Below are positions 27,982 through 36,846 of a DNA stretch of 64,000 nt, piece by piece; within the stretch, counting starts at the first letter, position 1; every line of letters starts with the position of its first letter. Source of the DNA: Janthinobacterium sp. TND4EL3 (GTDB lineage Bacteria; Pseudomonadota; Gammaproteobacteria; Burkholderiales; Burkholderiaceae_D); NCBI RefSeq assembly GCF_900156175.1, contig NZ_FTMV01000004.1:296791-360790 (forward strand), written 5' to 3'. The position numbers were made by a program, and so were the translations under genes. The notes below the pieces were generated by a model, which was given only the letters and a program-made list of their open reading frames with translations, did not search any database and was not told where the DNA came from.

Positions 27982-30900
27982 ATGAAAATTTCCCGTACTC
28001 TTGCCTCGCTCTTGTTGTCCGCCGGCCTGCTGGGCAGCGCTGCCGCCGCGCCCGCCACAAGTTATTTCCGTTTTCCCGCCGTGCGCGGCGATACCGTCGT
28101 GTTCACGGCCGAAGGCGATTTGTGGAAAAGCAATCTGCGCGGCGGCGCGGCGCAGCGCCTGACCACGCATCCCGGCTATGAAACGAACGCGGCGATTTCG
28201 CGCGACGGCCAGTGGCTGGCGTTTTCCGCCGCCTACGAGGGGGCGCAGGAAGCGTATGTGATGCCGCTGGCGGGCGGTTTGCCGCGCCGCATTTCCTTTG
28301 ACAATGGCGGCGTGCTGGTGCTGGGCTGGACGGCGCAGGGCGAAGTGCTGGTGAGCACGCAAAATACGGACGGTCCCGCCTCGCGCCGCATCGTCGCCGC
28401 CATCGATCCCGTGAAACTGACGCGGCGCGTGTTTCCCGTGGCCGACGCCAACGACGCCGTGCTCGACGATGCCGGCACGACCCTGTATTTCACGCGCTTC
28501 GGCCTGGCCGTGACCAACGACAACGTGCGCAACTACCGGGGCGGCGCGCATGCGACCCTGTGGCGCTATGCGCTCGATGGCAAGGCTGAGGCCGTACCCA
28601 TGCACACGGATGCGGCCGTGCAGGCCGGCAACAACAAGCGCCCCATGTGGTGGCAGGGCCGCGTCTACTACATCAGTGACGCGGGCGGCGGCGACAATCT
28701 GTGGAGCATGCTGCCCGACGGTTCCGAGCGCCGCGCGTTGACCGGCCACACGCAGTGGGACGTGCGCAACGCGTCCCTGGGCGACGGCAAGATTGTGTAT
28801 CAATTGGGCGCAGACCTGCGGGTACTGGACCTGGCCACAGGGACGGACTCGTCGCCATTGCCGATCAGCCTCGTGTCCGACTTCGACCAGCAGCGCGCGC
28901 GCCAGATCCGCTCGCCGCTCGATACCTTGAGCAATGTCCAGGTGTCGGGCAAGGATGAGCGCATCATCTTGACTGCCAGGGGCCGCGTCAGCATCGCCGG
29001 CACGGGCAGCTTGCGCCGCGTCGACATCGCCATTCCGGAAGGGGCGCGGGCGCGCGACGCCGTCTTTTCCAGCGATGAAAAATCCGTGTTTGCCATCGTC
29101 GACACGAGCGGAGAGAATGAAATCTGGAAGTACGCGGCCGATGGCTCGGGCAAGGGTGAGCAGCTGACGACGCAGGGATACAATCACCGCTGGAAGCTGT
29201 ACCCGTCGCCGGACGGACGCTGGCTGGCGCACACGGATAAAAAGGGCCGTTTCTGGCTGCTGGACCTGGCTACCAGGGGCAACCAGCTGATCGATGACGC
29301 GGGCAAGGCGGGCGTGGACAAGCACGACGAGGTGCAATGGTCGCCCGACAGCCGCAACCTGGCCATCGTGCGCGTGGCCAGCAACGAGCAGCGCGAGCAG
29401 ATCGGCCTGTACAACCTGGCGTCGAAGCAGCTGCAGTTCGTCACCAGCGACCGCTATACCTCCGGCTCGCCCGTGTTTTCGCCGGACGGGCGCTGGCTGT
29501 ATTTCATGTCAGCGCGCAATTTCCAGCTGGCCAACGGTTCGCCGTGGGGTGACCGCAACATGGGGCCCGTGTTCGACAAGCGCATCGGCCTGTATGCGCT
29601 GGCATTGCAGCCGGGCAACCGTTTTCCGTTCCAGCCCGACGATGAGCTGAGCCGTCCGGGAGTGAAACCGGCCGAGACGGATGATGAAAAGGCGGCCGAA
29701 TCGGCAGCGGAAAAGGCGTTGGAAAAGGCCGGCGGCAAGGCGGCCGTGAAGAAAACGCCGACCGCCCTGCCGGACGTCGTCTTCAAGGGCCTGGCCGAGC
29801 GCCTGTATGAAGTGCCGCTGGCGCCGGGCAATTACGGCGCGCTGGCCATGGATGACAAGCGCCTGTATTTCCTGGAGCGCGACAGCGGCGAGAACAAGTC
29901 CAGCCTGAAGACGCTCGCCATCGGCAATACGGGCTCCAAGCCGGAACTGCTGGTGGCCAATGTGCGCGAATTCGACCTGGCGACGGATAAAAAGCACCTG
30001 TACTACCGCACGGCTGCGGCCACGGGGCCGGGCGAGATGCTGGTGATCGAGGCGGGCGCCAAGCTGCCGTCCGACCTGTCGAAGGCGAAGGTAAAAGTCG
30101 ACGACTGGACCTTCGTGTCGAATCCGCGCCTGGAATGGAAGCAGATGTTCAACGACGCCTGGCGCCTGCACCGCGACTTCCTGTACGACGCGAAGATGCG
30201 CGGCGTGGACTGGAAGGCGGCGCGCGACAAATATGCGCCGCTGGTCGAGCGGGTCACGGACCGGGCCGAGCTCAATGACGTGCTGGGCATGATGGTGGCC
30301 GAGGTGGGCGCCCTGCATTCGCAGATCCGTCCCGGCGAATTGCGCCGCACGGAGCAGGAAGGCACGCCGGCGGGCCTGGGCGCCGTGCTGGCGCGCACAA
30401 ACGAGGGCTACCGGGTCGAGCATGTCTACCGCAGCGAAGCGGAACTGCCGTCGGCGCGCGCGCCGCTGTCGCGTCCGGAGGTCGACGTGCGCGAAGGCGA
30501 CGTGATCACGGCCGTCAACGGCAAGGACGTCCTGGGCGCGCGCGACATCAGCGACCTGCTGCTGAACCAGGCCGACAAGCAGGTCTTGTTGCAGGTCAAA
30601 CGGGGCAATGGCAAGGGGGGCGCGCCGCGCGCCGTCATCGTCACGCCCGTCAACATGGCAAAACAGACGGCGCTGCGCTATGGCGACTGGGAACTGAGCC
30701 GCGCCGAGCAGGTGGCGGCCGCCTCGCAGGGGCGCATCGGCTACCTGCATTTGCGCGCCATGGGTCCGAACGACATCGCCTCGTTCGCGCGCGATTTTTA
30801 CGCCAACATCAACCGCGAAGGCCTGATCATCGACGTGCGGCGCAATAACGGCGGCAATATCGACAGCTGGATCATCGAAAAGCTGCTGCGCAAGGCCTGG

Positions 30901-31332
30901 GCCTACTGGGCGCCGCCGGGCGTGCAGCCATCGACGAACATGCAGAACACCTTCCGCGGCCACCTGGTGGTGCTGGTCGATGAACTCACGTATTCGGATG
31001 GCGAGACCTTCGCCGCCGGCATCAAGGCATTGAAACTGGCGCCGCTGGTGGGCAAGCGCACGGCCGGCGCCGGCGTCTGGCTCAGCGACAATACGCGCCT
31101 GGCCGACAACGGCATGGCGCGCGTGGCGGAAAACGGCCAGTTCGGCGTCGACGGCCAGTGGCTGATCGAAGGCGTGGGCGTGGTGCCGGACGTCGAGGTG
31201 GACAATCCGCCGCACGCCACCTTCAATGGCGCCGACCGCCAGCTGGAAGTGGCGCTCGACATGCTGGCGAAAAAGCTCAAGGAGCAGCCGCGTCCCGCGT
31301 TCCAGGCGCAGCCGATCCCCGCGCTGAAGTAG
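27982..31332 (+). CDS. Tricorn-like S41 family periplasmic protease
   Basis: A 1116-residue exported protease homologous to archaeal tricorn. After a signal peptide (LASLLLSAGLLGSAAAAP) come WD40/TolB-like propeller repeats (about 30-640, with repeated SPDGRWL/FSPDGRWLYF motifs), a linker rich in Lys/Ala/Glu (about 570-590), a C1 helical domain, a PDZ domain (about 800-890) and the S41 catalytic domain. Likely catalytic residues are His779 (GALHSQIRPG) and the nucleophile Ser1005 (DELTYSDGET). The family cuts oligopeptides. The start at 27982 puts the signal peptide at the N-terminus; an earlier in-frame start at 27904 adds 26 residues. Monocistronic. Confidence 0.9.
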   Translation: MKISRTLASLLLSAGLLGSAAAAPATSYFRFPAVRGDTVVFTAEGDLWKSNLRGGAAQRLTTHPGYETNAAISRDGQWLAFSAAYEGAQEAYVMPLAGGLPRRISFDNGGVLVLGWTAQGEVLVSTQNTDGPASRRIVAAIDPVKLTRRVFPVADANDAVLDDAGTTLYFTRFGLAVTNDNVRNYRGGAHATLWRYALDGKAEAVPMHTDAAVQAGNNKRPMWWQGRVYYISDAGGGDNLWSMLPDGSERRALTGHTQWDVRNASLGDGKIVYQLGADLRVLDLATGTDSSPLPISLVSDFDQQRARQIRSPLDTLSNVQVSGKDERIILTARGRVSIAGTGSLRRVDIAIPEGARARDAVFSSDEKSVFAIVDTSGENEIWKYAADGSGKGEQLTTQGYNHRWKLYPSPDGRWLAHTDKKGRFWLLDLATRGNQLIDDAGKAGVDKHDEVQWSPDSRNLAIVRVASNEQREQIGLYNLASKQLQFVTSDRYTSGSPVFSPDGRWLYFMSARNFQLANGSPWGDRNMGPVFDKRIGLYALALQPGNRFPFQPDDELSRPGVKPAETDDEKAAESAAEKALEKAGGKAAVKKTPTALPDVVFKGLAERLYEVPLAPGNYGALAMDDKRLYFLERDSGENKSSLKTLAIGNTGSKPELLVANVREFDLATDKKHLYYRTAAATGPGEMLVIEAGAKLPSDLSKAKVKVDDWTFVSNPRLEWKQMFNDAWRLHRDFLYDAKMRGVDWKAARDKYAPLVERVTDRAELNDVLGMMVAEVGALHSQIRPGELRRTEQEGTPAGLGAVLARTNEGYRVEHVYRSEAELPSARAPLSRPEVDVREGDVITAVNGKDVLGARDISDLLLNQADKQVLLQVKRGNGKGGAPRAVIVTPVNMAKQTALRYGDWELSRAEQVAAASQGRIGYLHLRAMGPNDIASFARDFYANINREGLIIDVRRNNGGNIDSWIIEKLLRKAWAYWAPPGVQPSTNMQNTFRGHLVVLVDELTYSDGETFAAGIKALKLAPLVGKRTAGAGVWLSDNTRLADNGMARVAENGQFGVDGQWLIEGVGVVPDVEVDNPPHATFNGADRQLEVALDMLAKKLKEQPRPAFQAQPIPALK

Positions 31333-31337
31333 TCCGG

Positions 31338-32057
31338 CTACAGGCCGGTGGCGGCCTTGAATTGCAGTGCGCGGCGGCGCGACACCTCGACCACGCTGCC
31401 GTCCAGCAGGCGCAGGTCGAGGCCGTCGGCCGCATTCGGCGCCACTTGCGCCACCTGCGCCAGGTTGACGATCTGGCGCCGGTTGGCGCGGAAGAATTGC
31501 GCAGGATCAAGCCGTTCTTCCAGCTGGCTCAATGAGCGCAGCATCAGCGGCTGCTGCGCGCCGAAATGCACGCGCGCGTAGTTGCCTTCCGATTCCAGCA
31601 GGCGGATATCGTCAAACGCCACAAACCAGCAGCGCTCCCCATCCTTGATGAAGACCTTGCGCGGCACGGGCGGCGGCACGGCTTGCGCCCGCGCGCCGGC
31701 ACGCGCCAGCGCCGTCGCCAGGCGCGCCGCCTGCACGGGTTTTTGCAGGTAGTCGAGGGCGCTGACCTCGAACGCCTGCAGCGCGTACTGGTCGAAGGCC
31801 GTGCAAAAAATGACGTCGGGCGCGTCGTCGAGGGCGGCCAGCAGGTCGAAGCCGGAGCCGCCCGGCATCTGCACGTCGAGCAGCAGCAGGTCGGGCCGCA
31901 GCTTGCCGATTTGCGCGACGGCGTCGGCCGCGCTGGCCGCCTCGCCCACGATGTCGACCGCACCGCGCTGCACGTGCGGCGCCAGCAGGCGGCGCAGTTC
32001 GGCGCGCGCCAGGCGCTCGTCATCGACCAGCAGTAGCTTGAGCGGCTGACCGTTCAT
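31338..32057 (-). CDS. LytTR-type response regulator
   Basis: A 239-residue regulator with a receiver domain (about 7-120; LLLVDDE acidic pair, phospho-Asp in LLLLDVQMPGGSG, Lys in YLQKPV) and a LytTR DNA-binding domain (about 140-236; WFVAFDDIRLLESEGNYARV, FFRANRRQIVNL). It overlaps the 3' end of the kinase gene by 4 bases and is the partner of that kinase. Target genes are unknown; the linked alpha/beta hydrolase gene is upstream in the same direction. Confidence 0.92.
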   Translation of the reverse strand: MNGQPLKLLLVDDERLARAELRRLLAPHVQRGAVDIVGEAASAADAVAQIGKLRPDLLLLDVQMPGGSGFDLLAALDDAPDVIFCTAFDQYALQAFEVSALDYLQKPVQAARLATALARAGARAQAVPPPVPRKVFIKDGERCWFVAFDDIRLLESEGNYARVHFGAQQPLMLRSLSQLEERLDPAQFFRANRRQIVNLAQVAQVAPNAADGLDLRLLDGSVVEVSRRRALQFKAATGL

Positions 32058-33112
32058 GGCTGCTCCGGCAGGGATATGGTGGCGACCACCCAACCCGCCT
32101 GTTCGCGCAGTTCCAGGCTGGCGCGCTCGCCGCAGGCCAGCTGCAAGCGCTGGCGCGCATTGCGCAGGCCGACGCAGGTGGAGTTGCCCGGTGCGCGCAA
32201 GGCGCCAGTGTTGGCGACCTCGATCTGCAGCATGCCCGCACCAGCGTCGCGTCGCGCCGCGATGCGGATGTCGCTGCCGTCGGGGCTTGTCTCGACGCCG
32301 TACTTGACGGCGTTTTCCACCAGCGTTTGCAGGGCCATGGGCGGCACGCGCACCTGTTCCAGGCCGGGAGCGCTGATCTCAATCGCAAAGTTGACGCGCA
32401 GGCGCTCCTCGAAGCGGCACTGCTCGATGGCCAGGTAGGCACGCACGGCGTCCAGTTCGGCCGCCAGCGGCACCGTCGCGTGCTGGCCAGACTGCAGCGC
32501 ATGGCGCATCAGGCCGGCCAGCTGGTCGATCATGTGCGCGGCCGCGTCGCGGTCTTCGAAGATCAGCGCGCGCACGCTATTGAGGCTGTTGAAGAAAAAA
32601 TGCGGATTGACTTGCGCCTGCAGGGCGCGCAGTTCCGCTTCCCGCCCATGCAGCTGCAGGCGCAGAGTTTCCGCTTCCAGGTGCGCGGCGCGGCGCAGCG
32701 ACAGCGCGGTGAAGTAAAACACCGTCCAGGTCAGGAATACCCCGAACCAGAACAGCAGCGCGCCGGGCAGCCAGGCCAGGCCGCGCAGGACATCGGGCGG
32801 ATACATGACGTGGAAGGCGGCCGTCACGCTGGCCGTCTGGATGGCGGCCAGCAGGGCCAGCGCCGGCACGATGCGTTTCCAGCGCAAACCGTTCGCCGCC
32901 CAGCCGCGCTGGCGCAGGACGCCGCGCCACAGGTGCGACAGCAGCAGCCCGCCCAGCGATCCCCAGCAGGCAATCGTCACGACGATGCGCAGCTGCGAGG
33001 AACCGCCATACACGCTGTTGAACAGGGCGAGCGCGCCCCAGCCGGCCAGCTGGAAGGTCCAGTACCAGTTGACTCTGGCCAGCAGCGGCGGTCGTTCGGC
33101 CGGCGCGGCCAT
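32054..33112 (-). CDS. LytS/YehU-type sensor histidine kinase
   Basis: A 352-residue inner-membrane kinase with four hydrophobic segments in the first 140 residues, then a His_kinase domain (LRALQAQVNPHFFFNSLNSVR; the His of NPHF is the phosphorylation site) and an HATPase domain (about 250-350; LVENAVKYGVE N-box). It has no periplasmic sensor domain. Its stop overlaps the start of the LytTR regulator gene. The hydrolase gene ends 3 bases before its start, so the three genes probably form one operon. Confidence 0.92.
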   Translation of the reverse strand: MAAPAERPPLLARVNWYWTFQLAGWGALALFNSVYGGSSQLRIVVTIACWGSLGGLLLSHLWRGVLRQRGWAANGLRWKRIVPALALLAAIQTASVTAAFHVMYPPDVLRGLAWLPGALLFWFGVFLTWTVFYFTALSLRRAAHLEAETLRLQLHGREAELRALQAQVNPHFFFNSLNSVRALIFEDRDAAAHMIDQLAGLMRHALQSGQHATVPLAAELDAVRAYLAIEQCRFEERLRVNFAIEISAPGLEQVRVPPMALQTLVENAVKYGVETSPDGSDIRIAARRDAGAGMLQIEVANTGALRAPGNSTCVGLRNARQRLQLACGERASLELREQAGWVVATISLPEQP

Positions 33113-33115
33113 GGC

Positions 33116-33988
33116 CTAGTTCAGGAACTGTTCGATGCGCCCGAACATCCAGTCCGGTTCATCGTACATGATGAAGTGGCGCGCCGTGTCGGCCATCTCG
33201 ATGCGCGCGCCTGGCAGCTGCGCAAACTGGCTGCGGAAGGTCTGTTCGATGGTAGCGCGCGGCGCATAGTCCTTGTAGGCGATCCAGGTGCCCAGCACCA
33301 GGGTGGACGACGTGATGCGCGCCACGTCCTGGCGCAGGTCGCTGGCCATCAGGCTGCCCATGGCGCTGATGACGGTTTCGCGGTCCGAGCGCTGGCCCCA
33401 GCCGATGATGCGTTCCACGTCGGCCGGCGCGCTGGCCATGGCCGCGACGGTGCGGCGCTGGCTGGCGCTGGCGGTCGCCGCGTCCTGGACCCGCATGGCC
33501 GCCTGCATCTGCGCGGACATGGCTTGCAGCTGCTGCGGCGTGGCGCTCGGCATCTGCGTCGCGCCCAGCGCCGGCAGCGAATCGACGATCACCAGTTTGC
33601 CCGCCTGCTGCGGATGGTCGATCGCCAGTTTCAGGGCGAGGAAGCCGCCCAGGCTATGGCCGATGATGGCCGGCTGGCCCAGTTTGTGCGCCACGATGTA
33701 CTCGGCCAGCTGCTGCTCCGCCTGCGCCAGCACGTCGCCAGCGACGGGAGCCACGCCGGCAAAGCCGGCCAGGGTCAGCACATGGCACTGGCGCCCGGCC
33801 TGCGGTCCGCACAGGCGCGCCACCGTGCCTTGCCATACTTCACCCGACGATGCCAGGCCGGGAATCAGGACGACGGGCCGGCCCTGGCCCGTGACGTCCA
33901 CCTTGAATGCCGTCGGCGCGGCGGCATGGCTGGCGCCCGCCAGCAGCAGGGTACCGAGCAAGGTCAATGTTTGCAGTGTTCGTTTCAT
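33116..33988 (-). CDS. Secreted alpha/beta hydrolase
   Basis: A 290-residue protein with a signal peptide (LQTLTLLGTLLLAGASHA). The alpha/beta hydrolase fold shows the oxyanion-hole segment VVLIPGLASSGEVW, nucleophile elbow IIGHSLGGFLALKLA (Ser), and a late His in DTARHFIMYDEPDWM. The aspartate of the triad is likely in the LGTWIAYKDY region. Substrate is unknown. It is the first gene of a likely operon with the kinase and regulator that follow, so the pair may respond to its product. Confidence 0.85.
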   Translation of the reverse strand: MKRTLQTLTLLGTLLLAGASHAAAPTAFKVDVTGQGRPVVLIPGLASSGEVWQGTVARLCGPQAGRQCHVLTLAGFAGVAPVAGDVLAQAEQQLAEYIVAHKLGQPAIIGHSLGGFLALKLAIDHPQQAGKLVIVDSLPALGATQMPSATPQQLQAMSAQMQAAMRVQDAATASASQRRTVAAMASAPADVERIIGWGQRSDRETVISAMGSLMASDLRQDVARITSSTLVLGTWIAYKDYAPRATIEQTFRSQFAQLPGARIEMADTARHFIMYDEPDWMFGRIEQFLN

Positions 33989-34078
33989 GATGTGTTCCTC
34001 CTTGACGACGATGCTAGCGGCGCGGGCAGCGCGCCGCCAGCGCTGCGGGATGAGCGGCGGCAGGCCGGGATGACTGGT

Positions 34079-34998
34079 TCAGATCCATTCGTCCTGGTCC
34101 AGGCAGTGTTCGGGCAGGTAGGTCAGGTATTGCACCATGCGCGGCGACGGGCCGCGGTTGGGCGTGGCGCAATGGGGCAGGGTCTGGTGCCAGATGATGA
34201 AGTCACCGGCATTGCCCTCGACGGCCACGGGCTGCAGGTTCCCGACGGCCCATTCGCGCGGCGCGGCGCCCGGCGGCAGCTCCCGCAGCCAGTCGGCGAT
34301 GCGGTGCTGGAAGCCGGGCACGCAGTGAAAGGCACCATGCTGCGCCGGACAGTCGCTCAGGTACAGCATGCCTTGCAGCTTGAACGGAATCGGCTGTTGC
34401 AGGCTGAAGTCCCAGTGCAGGGCGCTGCCAAGGAAACCGTGCTGCGGCGTTTCCGGCGGATTGAAGCTCACCTTGTCGATGCTGGCGTAGATGCTGGCGC
34501 CGGCGCCGGCGCTTGTGTCGTATGGCTGCCGGTAGGCGTGGCGTATGTGCGCGCTGTGGCGGTTTTCCTCGAGCGCCGGATGGTCGGAAAACTGCAGCAT
34601 CAGGCCCCGCTTGCCCGGGTGCGGCCGGTACCACGACGCAGGCTCGCCGGGCGAGGCGCCCAGGTAATCCCAGATGGCCGTCCGGGCGGCGGCGCACTGC
34701 GCGGGCGGCACGGCGCCGCGCAGCACCAGATAGCCGTGATCCTCGAAATGGCGCAGCTCGGCGGCGCACAGTACCTCCTGATGCGCGCCGGCGGCGTGCG
34801 CCCGGCGATCCAGTCCGTGTACGCTTGCAGGGTCGGCCGTTGCTGATACAGGAAGTGCAGCGCGTCTTCCATCGAAATGCCGCGCGCATACAGCGCCTTG
34901 ACGTCCTGCTGGTCGCGAGCCAGTCCGCGAGTGGCGGCAGTGCCGCCATGTCCCGTGCAGCGTTGCCATAAATCGTGCAGCTGAGGCCAGTCGTCCAT
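34079..34998 (-). pseudogene. Phytanoyl-CoA dioxygenase (PhyH) family gene with a frameshift
   Basis: The N-terminal part (MDDWPQLHDLWQRC to YTDWIAGR) lies in one frame from 34998, and the rest (from AHAAGAHQEVLCAAELRHFEDHGYLVLRGAV to the stop at 34079) in another. The switch falls in the G/C-rich run at about 34798-34806; one extra base would give a single protein of about 306 residues. The C-terminal part has the PhyH fold with iron ligands in LHWDFSL (His and Asp) and a later His (WHQTLPHC). The family uses Fe(II) and 2-oxoglutarate to hydroxylate small molecules. It is either a real recent mutation or a sequencing error. The prpR-like gene lies 24 bases upstream on the same strand. Confidence 0.8.
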
Positions 34999-35022
34999 GA
35001 TGTTTTTCGTATGCGGGGAAAA

Positions 35023-36645
35023 TCAGCCGGCGCGCAGGCGGCGCCACAAGGTGGTGCGGCTGATGCCGAGATAGTGGGCGGCCGCGTCGCGGCGTCCGCC
35101 GAAGCGCGCCAGTACGGCGCTGGGGCTTTCGTCTTCCGGGCGCGGCGTGATGGCTGCCGGCGCTGCCGGCGACGCCGCCGGAACAGTGTCCTGCGCCAGT
35201 TCCGGCGCCACGCCCAGCACGAAGGCGGGCGTGAGCGCCTGCAGCGGCTCGGCGGCCAGGAACAGGGCCAGGCGCTCGGCCAGGTTGCGCAGTTCGCGCA
35301 CGTTGCCGGGCCAGTCGTAGCGGCGCAGCAGGGGCGCGCAGGCCTGCACTTCCGCGTGCAGGTTCGGATGCGGGCGCGCGCCGAGCGCGGCCAGGGCGTT
35401 TTTCAGCGACCATTCGGCCAGGCCGGGAATGTCGCTGGCGCGTTCGCGCAGGGCCGGCAGATGCAGGCGCAGCACGGCCAGGCGGTAGAACAGGTCGGCG
35501 CGGAAGCGCCCTTCGCGGATGCGCTGCTCCAGGTCGCAGTGCGTGGCGCTGATGATGCGCACGTTGATGGCGATGGGCCGCGTGCCGCCCACGCGCACCA
35601 CTTCGCGCTCTTCCAGCACGCGCAGCAGCCGTGTTTGCAGGGCCAGCGGCATTTCGCCGATTTCGTCGAGGAAGAGGGTGCCGTGGTTGGCCGCCTCGAA
35701 CAGGCCCGCATGGCCGCCCCGGCGCGCGCCCGTGAAAGCCCCGTCCTCGTGGCCGAACAGCTCCGATTCCAGCAGGGACTCGGCGATGGCGCCGCAATTG
35801 ATGGCGATGAAGGGGCGGTTGGCGCCCAGGCTGCGCGGGCTTTCGCGGTGGATGGCCTGCGCCACCAGTTCCTTGCCGCTGCCCGTCTCGCCCTGGATCA
35901 GCACCGTCGCCGGCGAGCGCGCATACAGCACCACCGACTGGCGCAGCGCTTCCATCGCCTCCGATTCGCCGCGCAGGTCGTGCAGGCCGTGGCGCGCGCG
36001 CAGGGTGTCGGCCACCACCGTGCGCCGTCCCCGGTTCGATTCGAGCTGGGTCAGGCGCGCCAGCTCCAGCGCGTCGTCGAAGGCGCGCCGGATCGAGGTG
36101 GCGGAATACACGAAGACGGCGGCCAGGCCCGCTTCCTCGGCCAGGTCGGTGACGAGGCCCGCGCCGACGACGGCTTTGACGCCCTCGGCCTTCAGTTCAT
36201 TGATCTGCGCGCGCGCGTCTTCCTCGGTGGCGTAGGTGCGCTGCGCGATCTGGAAGCCGAAGGTGGCGGCAAATTCGCCCAGTTCCGGCATCGGGTCCTG
36301 GTAGGTGACGACGCCGATGTGCGGCGAGATGCGCCGCGCGCGCGCCAGCGCCTGCATCACGTCGTAGCCGCTGGCCTTGGCGATGATGACGGGCACCGAC
36401 AGCCGGCCTTTCAGGTAGGCGCCGTTCGAACCGGCCGCGATGACGGCGTCGCAGCGCTCCGTGGCCATGCGCTCGAGGATGTGGCGCACGGCGTCGTCGA
36501 AGCCCAGGTTGATCGGCTCGATCGTCGCCAGGTCGTCGTATTCGAGCGTGATGTCGCGGAACAGGTCGAACAGGCGCGAGACGGAAACGGTCCAGATGAC
36601 GGGTTTGTCGCGGTGGTCGAGCGGAGGTTGGGGAGGGCGGCGCAT
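35023..36645 (-). CDS. prpR: Sigma-54-dependent regulator of the PrpR type
   Basis: A 540-residue activator: a PrpR N-terminal sensor domain (about 15-190), an AAA+ sigma-54 interaction domain (about 225-450; Walker [19 protein letters not shown] for sigma-54 contact, [11 protein letters not shown]alker B, R-finger region FRADLFYRL), and a C-terminal Fis-type helix-turn-helix ([20 protein letters not shown]). PrpR normally senses 2-methylcitrate and activates propionate degradation genes, but no prpB/C genes are in the window. It is followed by the frameshifted PhyH gene, so the target here may differ. The intergenic region to the divergent PAS/GGDEF/EAL gene is 200 bases. Confidence 0.85.
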   Translation of the reverse strand: MRRPPQPPLDHRDKPVIWTVSVSRLFDLFRDITLEYDDLATIEPINLGFDDAVRHILERMATERCDAVIAAGSNGAYLKGRLSVPVIIAKASGYDVMQALARARRISPHIGVVTYQDPMPELGEFAATFGFQIAQRTYATEEDARAQINELKAEGVKAVVGAGLVTDLAEEAGLAAVFVYSATSIRRAFDDALELARLTQLESNRGRRTVVADTLRARHGLHDLRGESEAMEALRQSVVLYARSPATVLIQGETGSGKELVAQAIHRESPRSLGANRPFIAINCGAIAESLLESELFGHEDGAFTGARRGGHAGLFEAANHGTLFLDEIGEMPLALQTRLLRVLEEREVVRVGGTRPIAINVRIISATHCDLEQRIREGRFRADLFYRLAVLRLHLPALRERASDIPGLAEWSLKNALAALGARPHPNLHAEVQACAPLLRRYDWPGNVRELRNLAERLALFLAAEPLQALTPAFVLGVAPELAQDTVPAASPAAPAAITPRPEDESPSAVLARFGGRRDAAAHYLGISRTTLWRRLRAG

Positions 36646-36846
36646 GCTTTATTCTAAACGATTTGTTTCATTTTATTCCCATGCAACGCCATTGCAACAT
36701 GCGCGTTGCAACTGGTCTGTGGTGTTTCAGATATTGCCAAGAAGGAAGTTGAAAAAACCGCTGGAAACTGGTTTATGATCTAGCAGCACCATGATGCCTG
36801 AAGAATATATTGCTCAGGCGCATGTCCGACTGCTGCCAACCGACCC

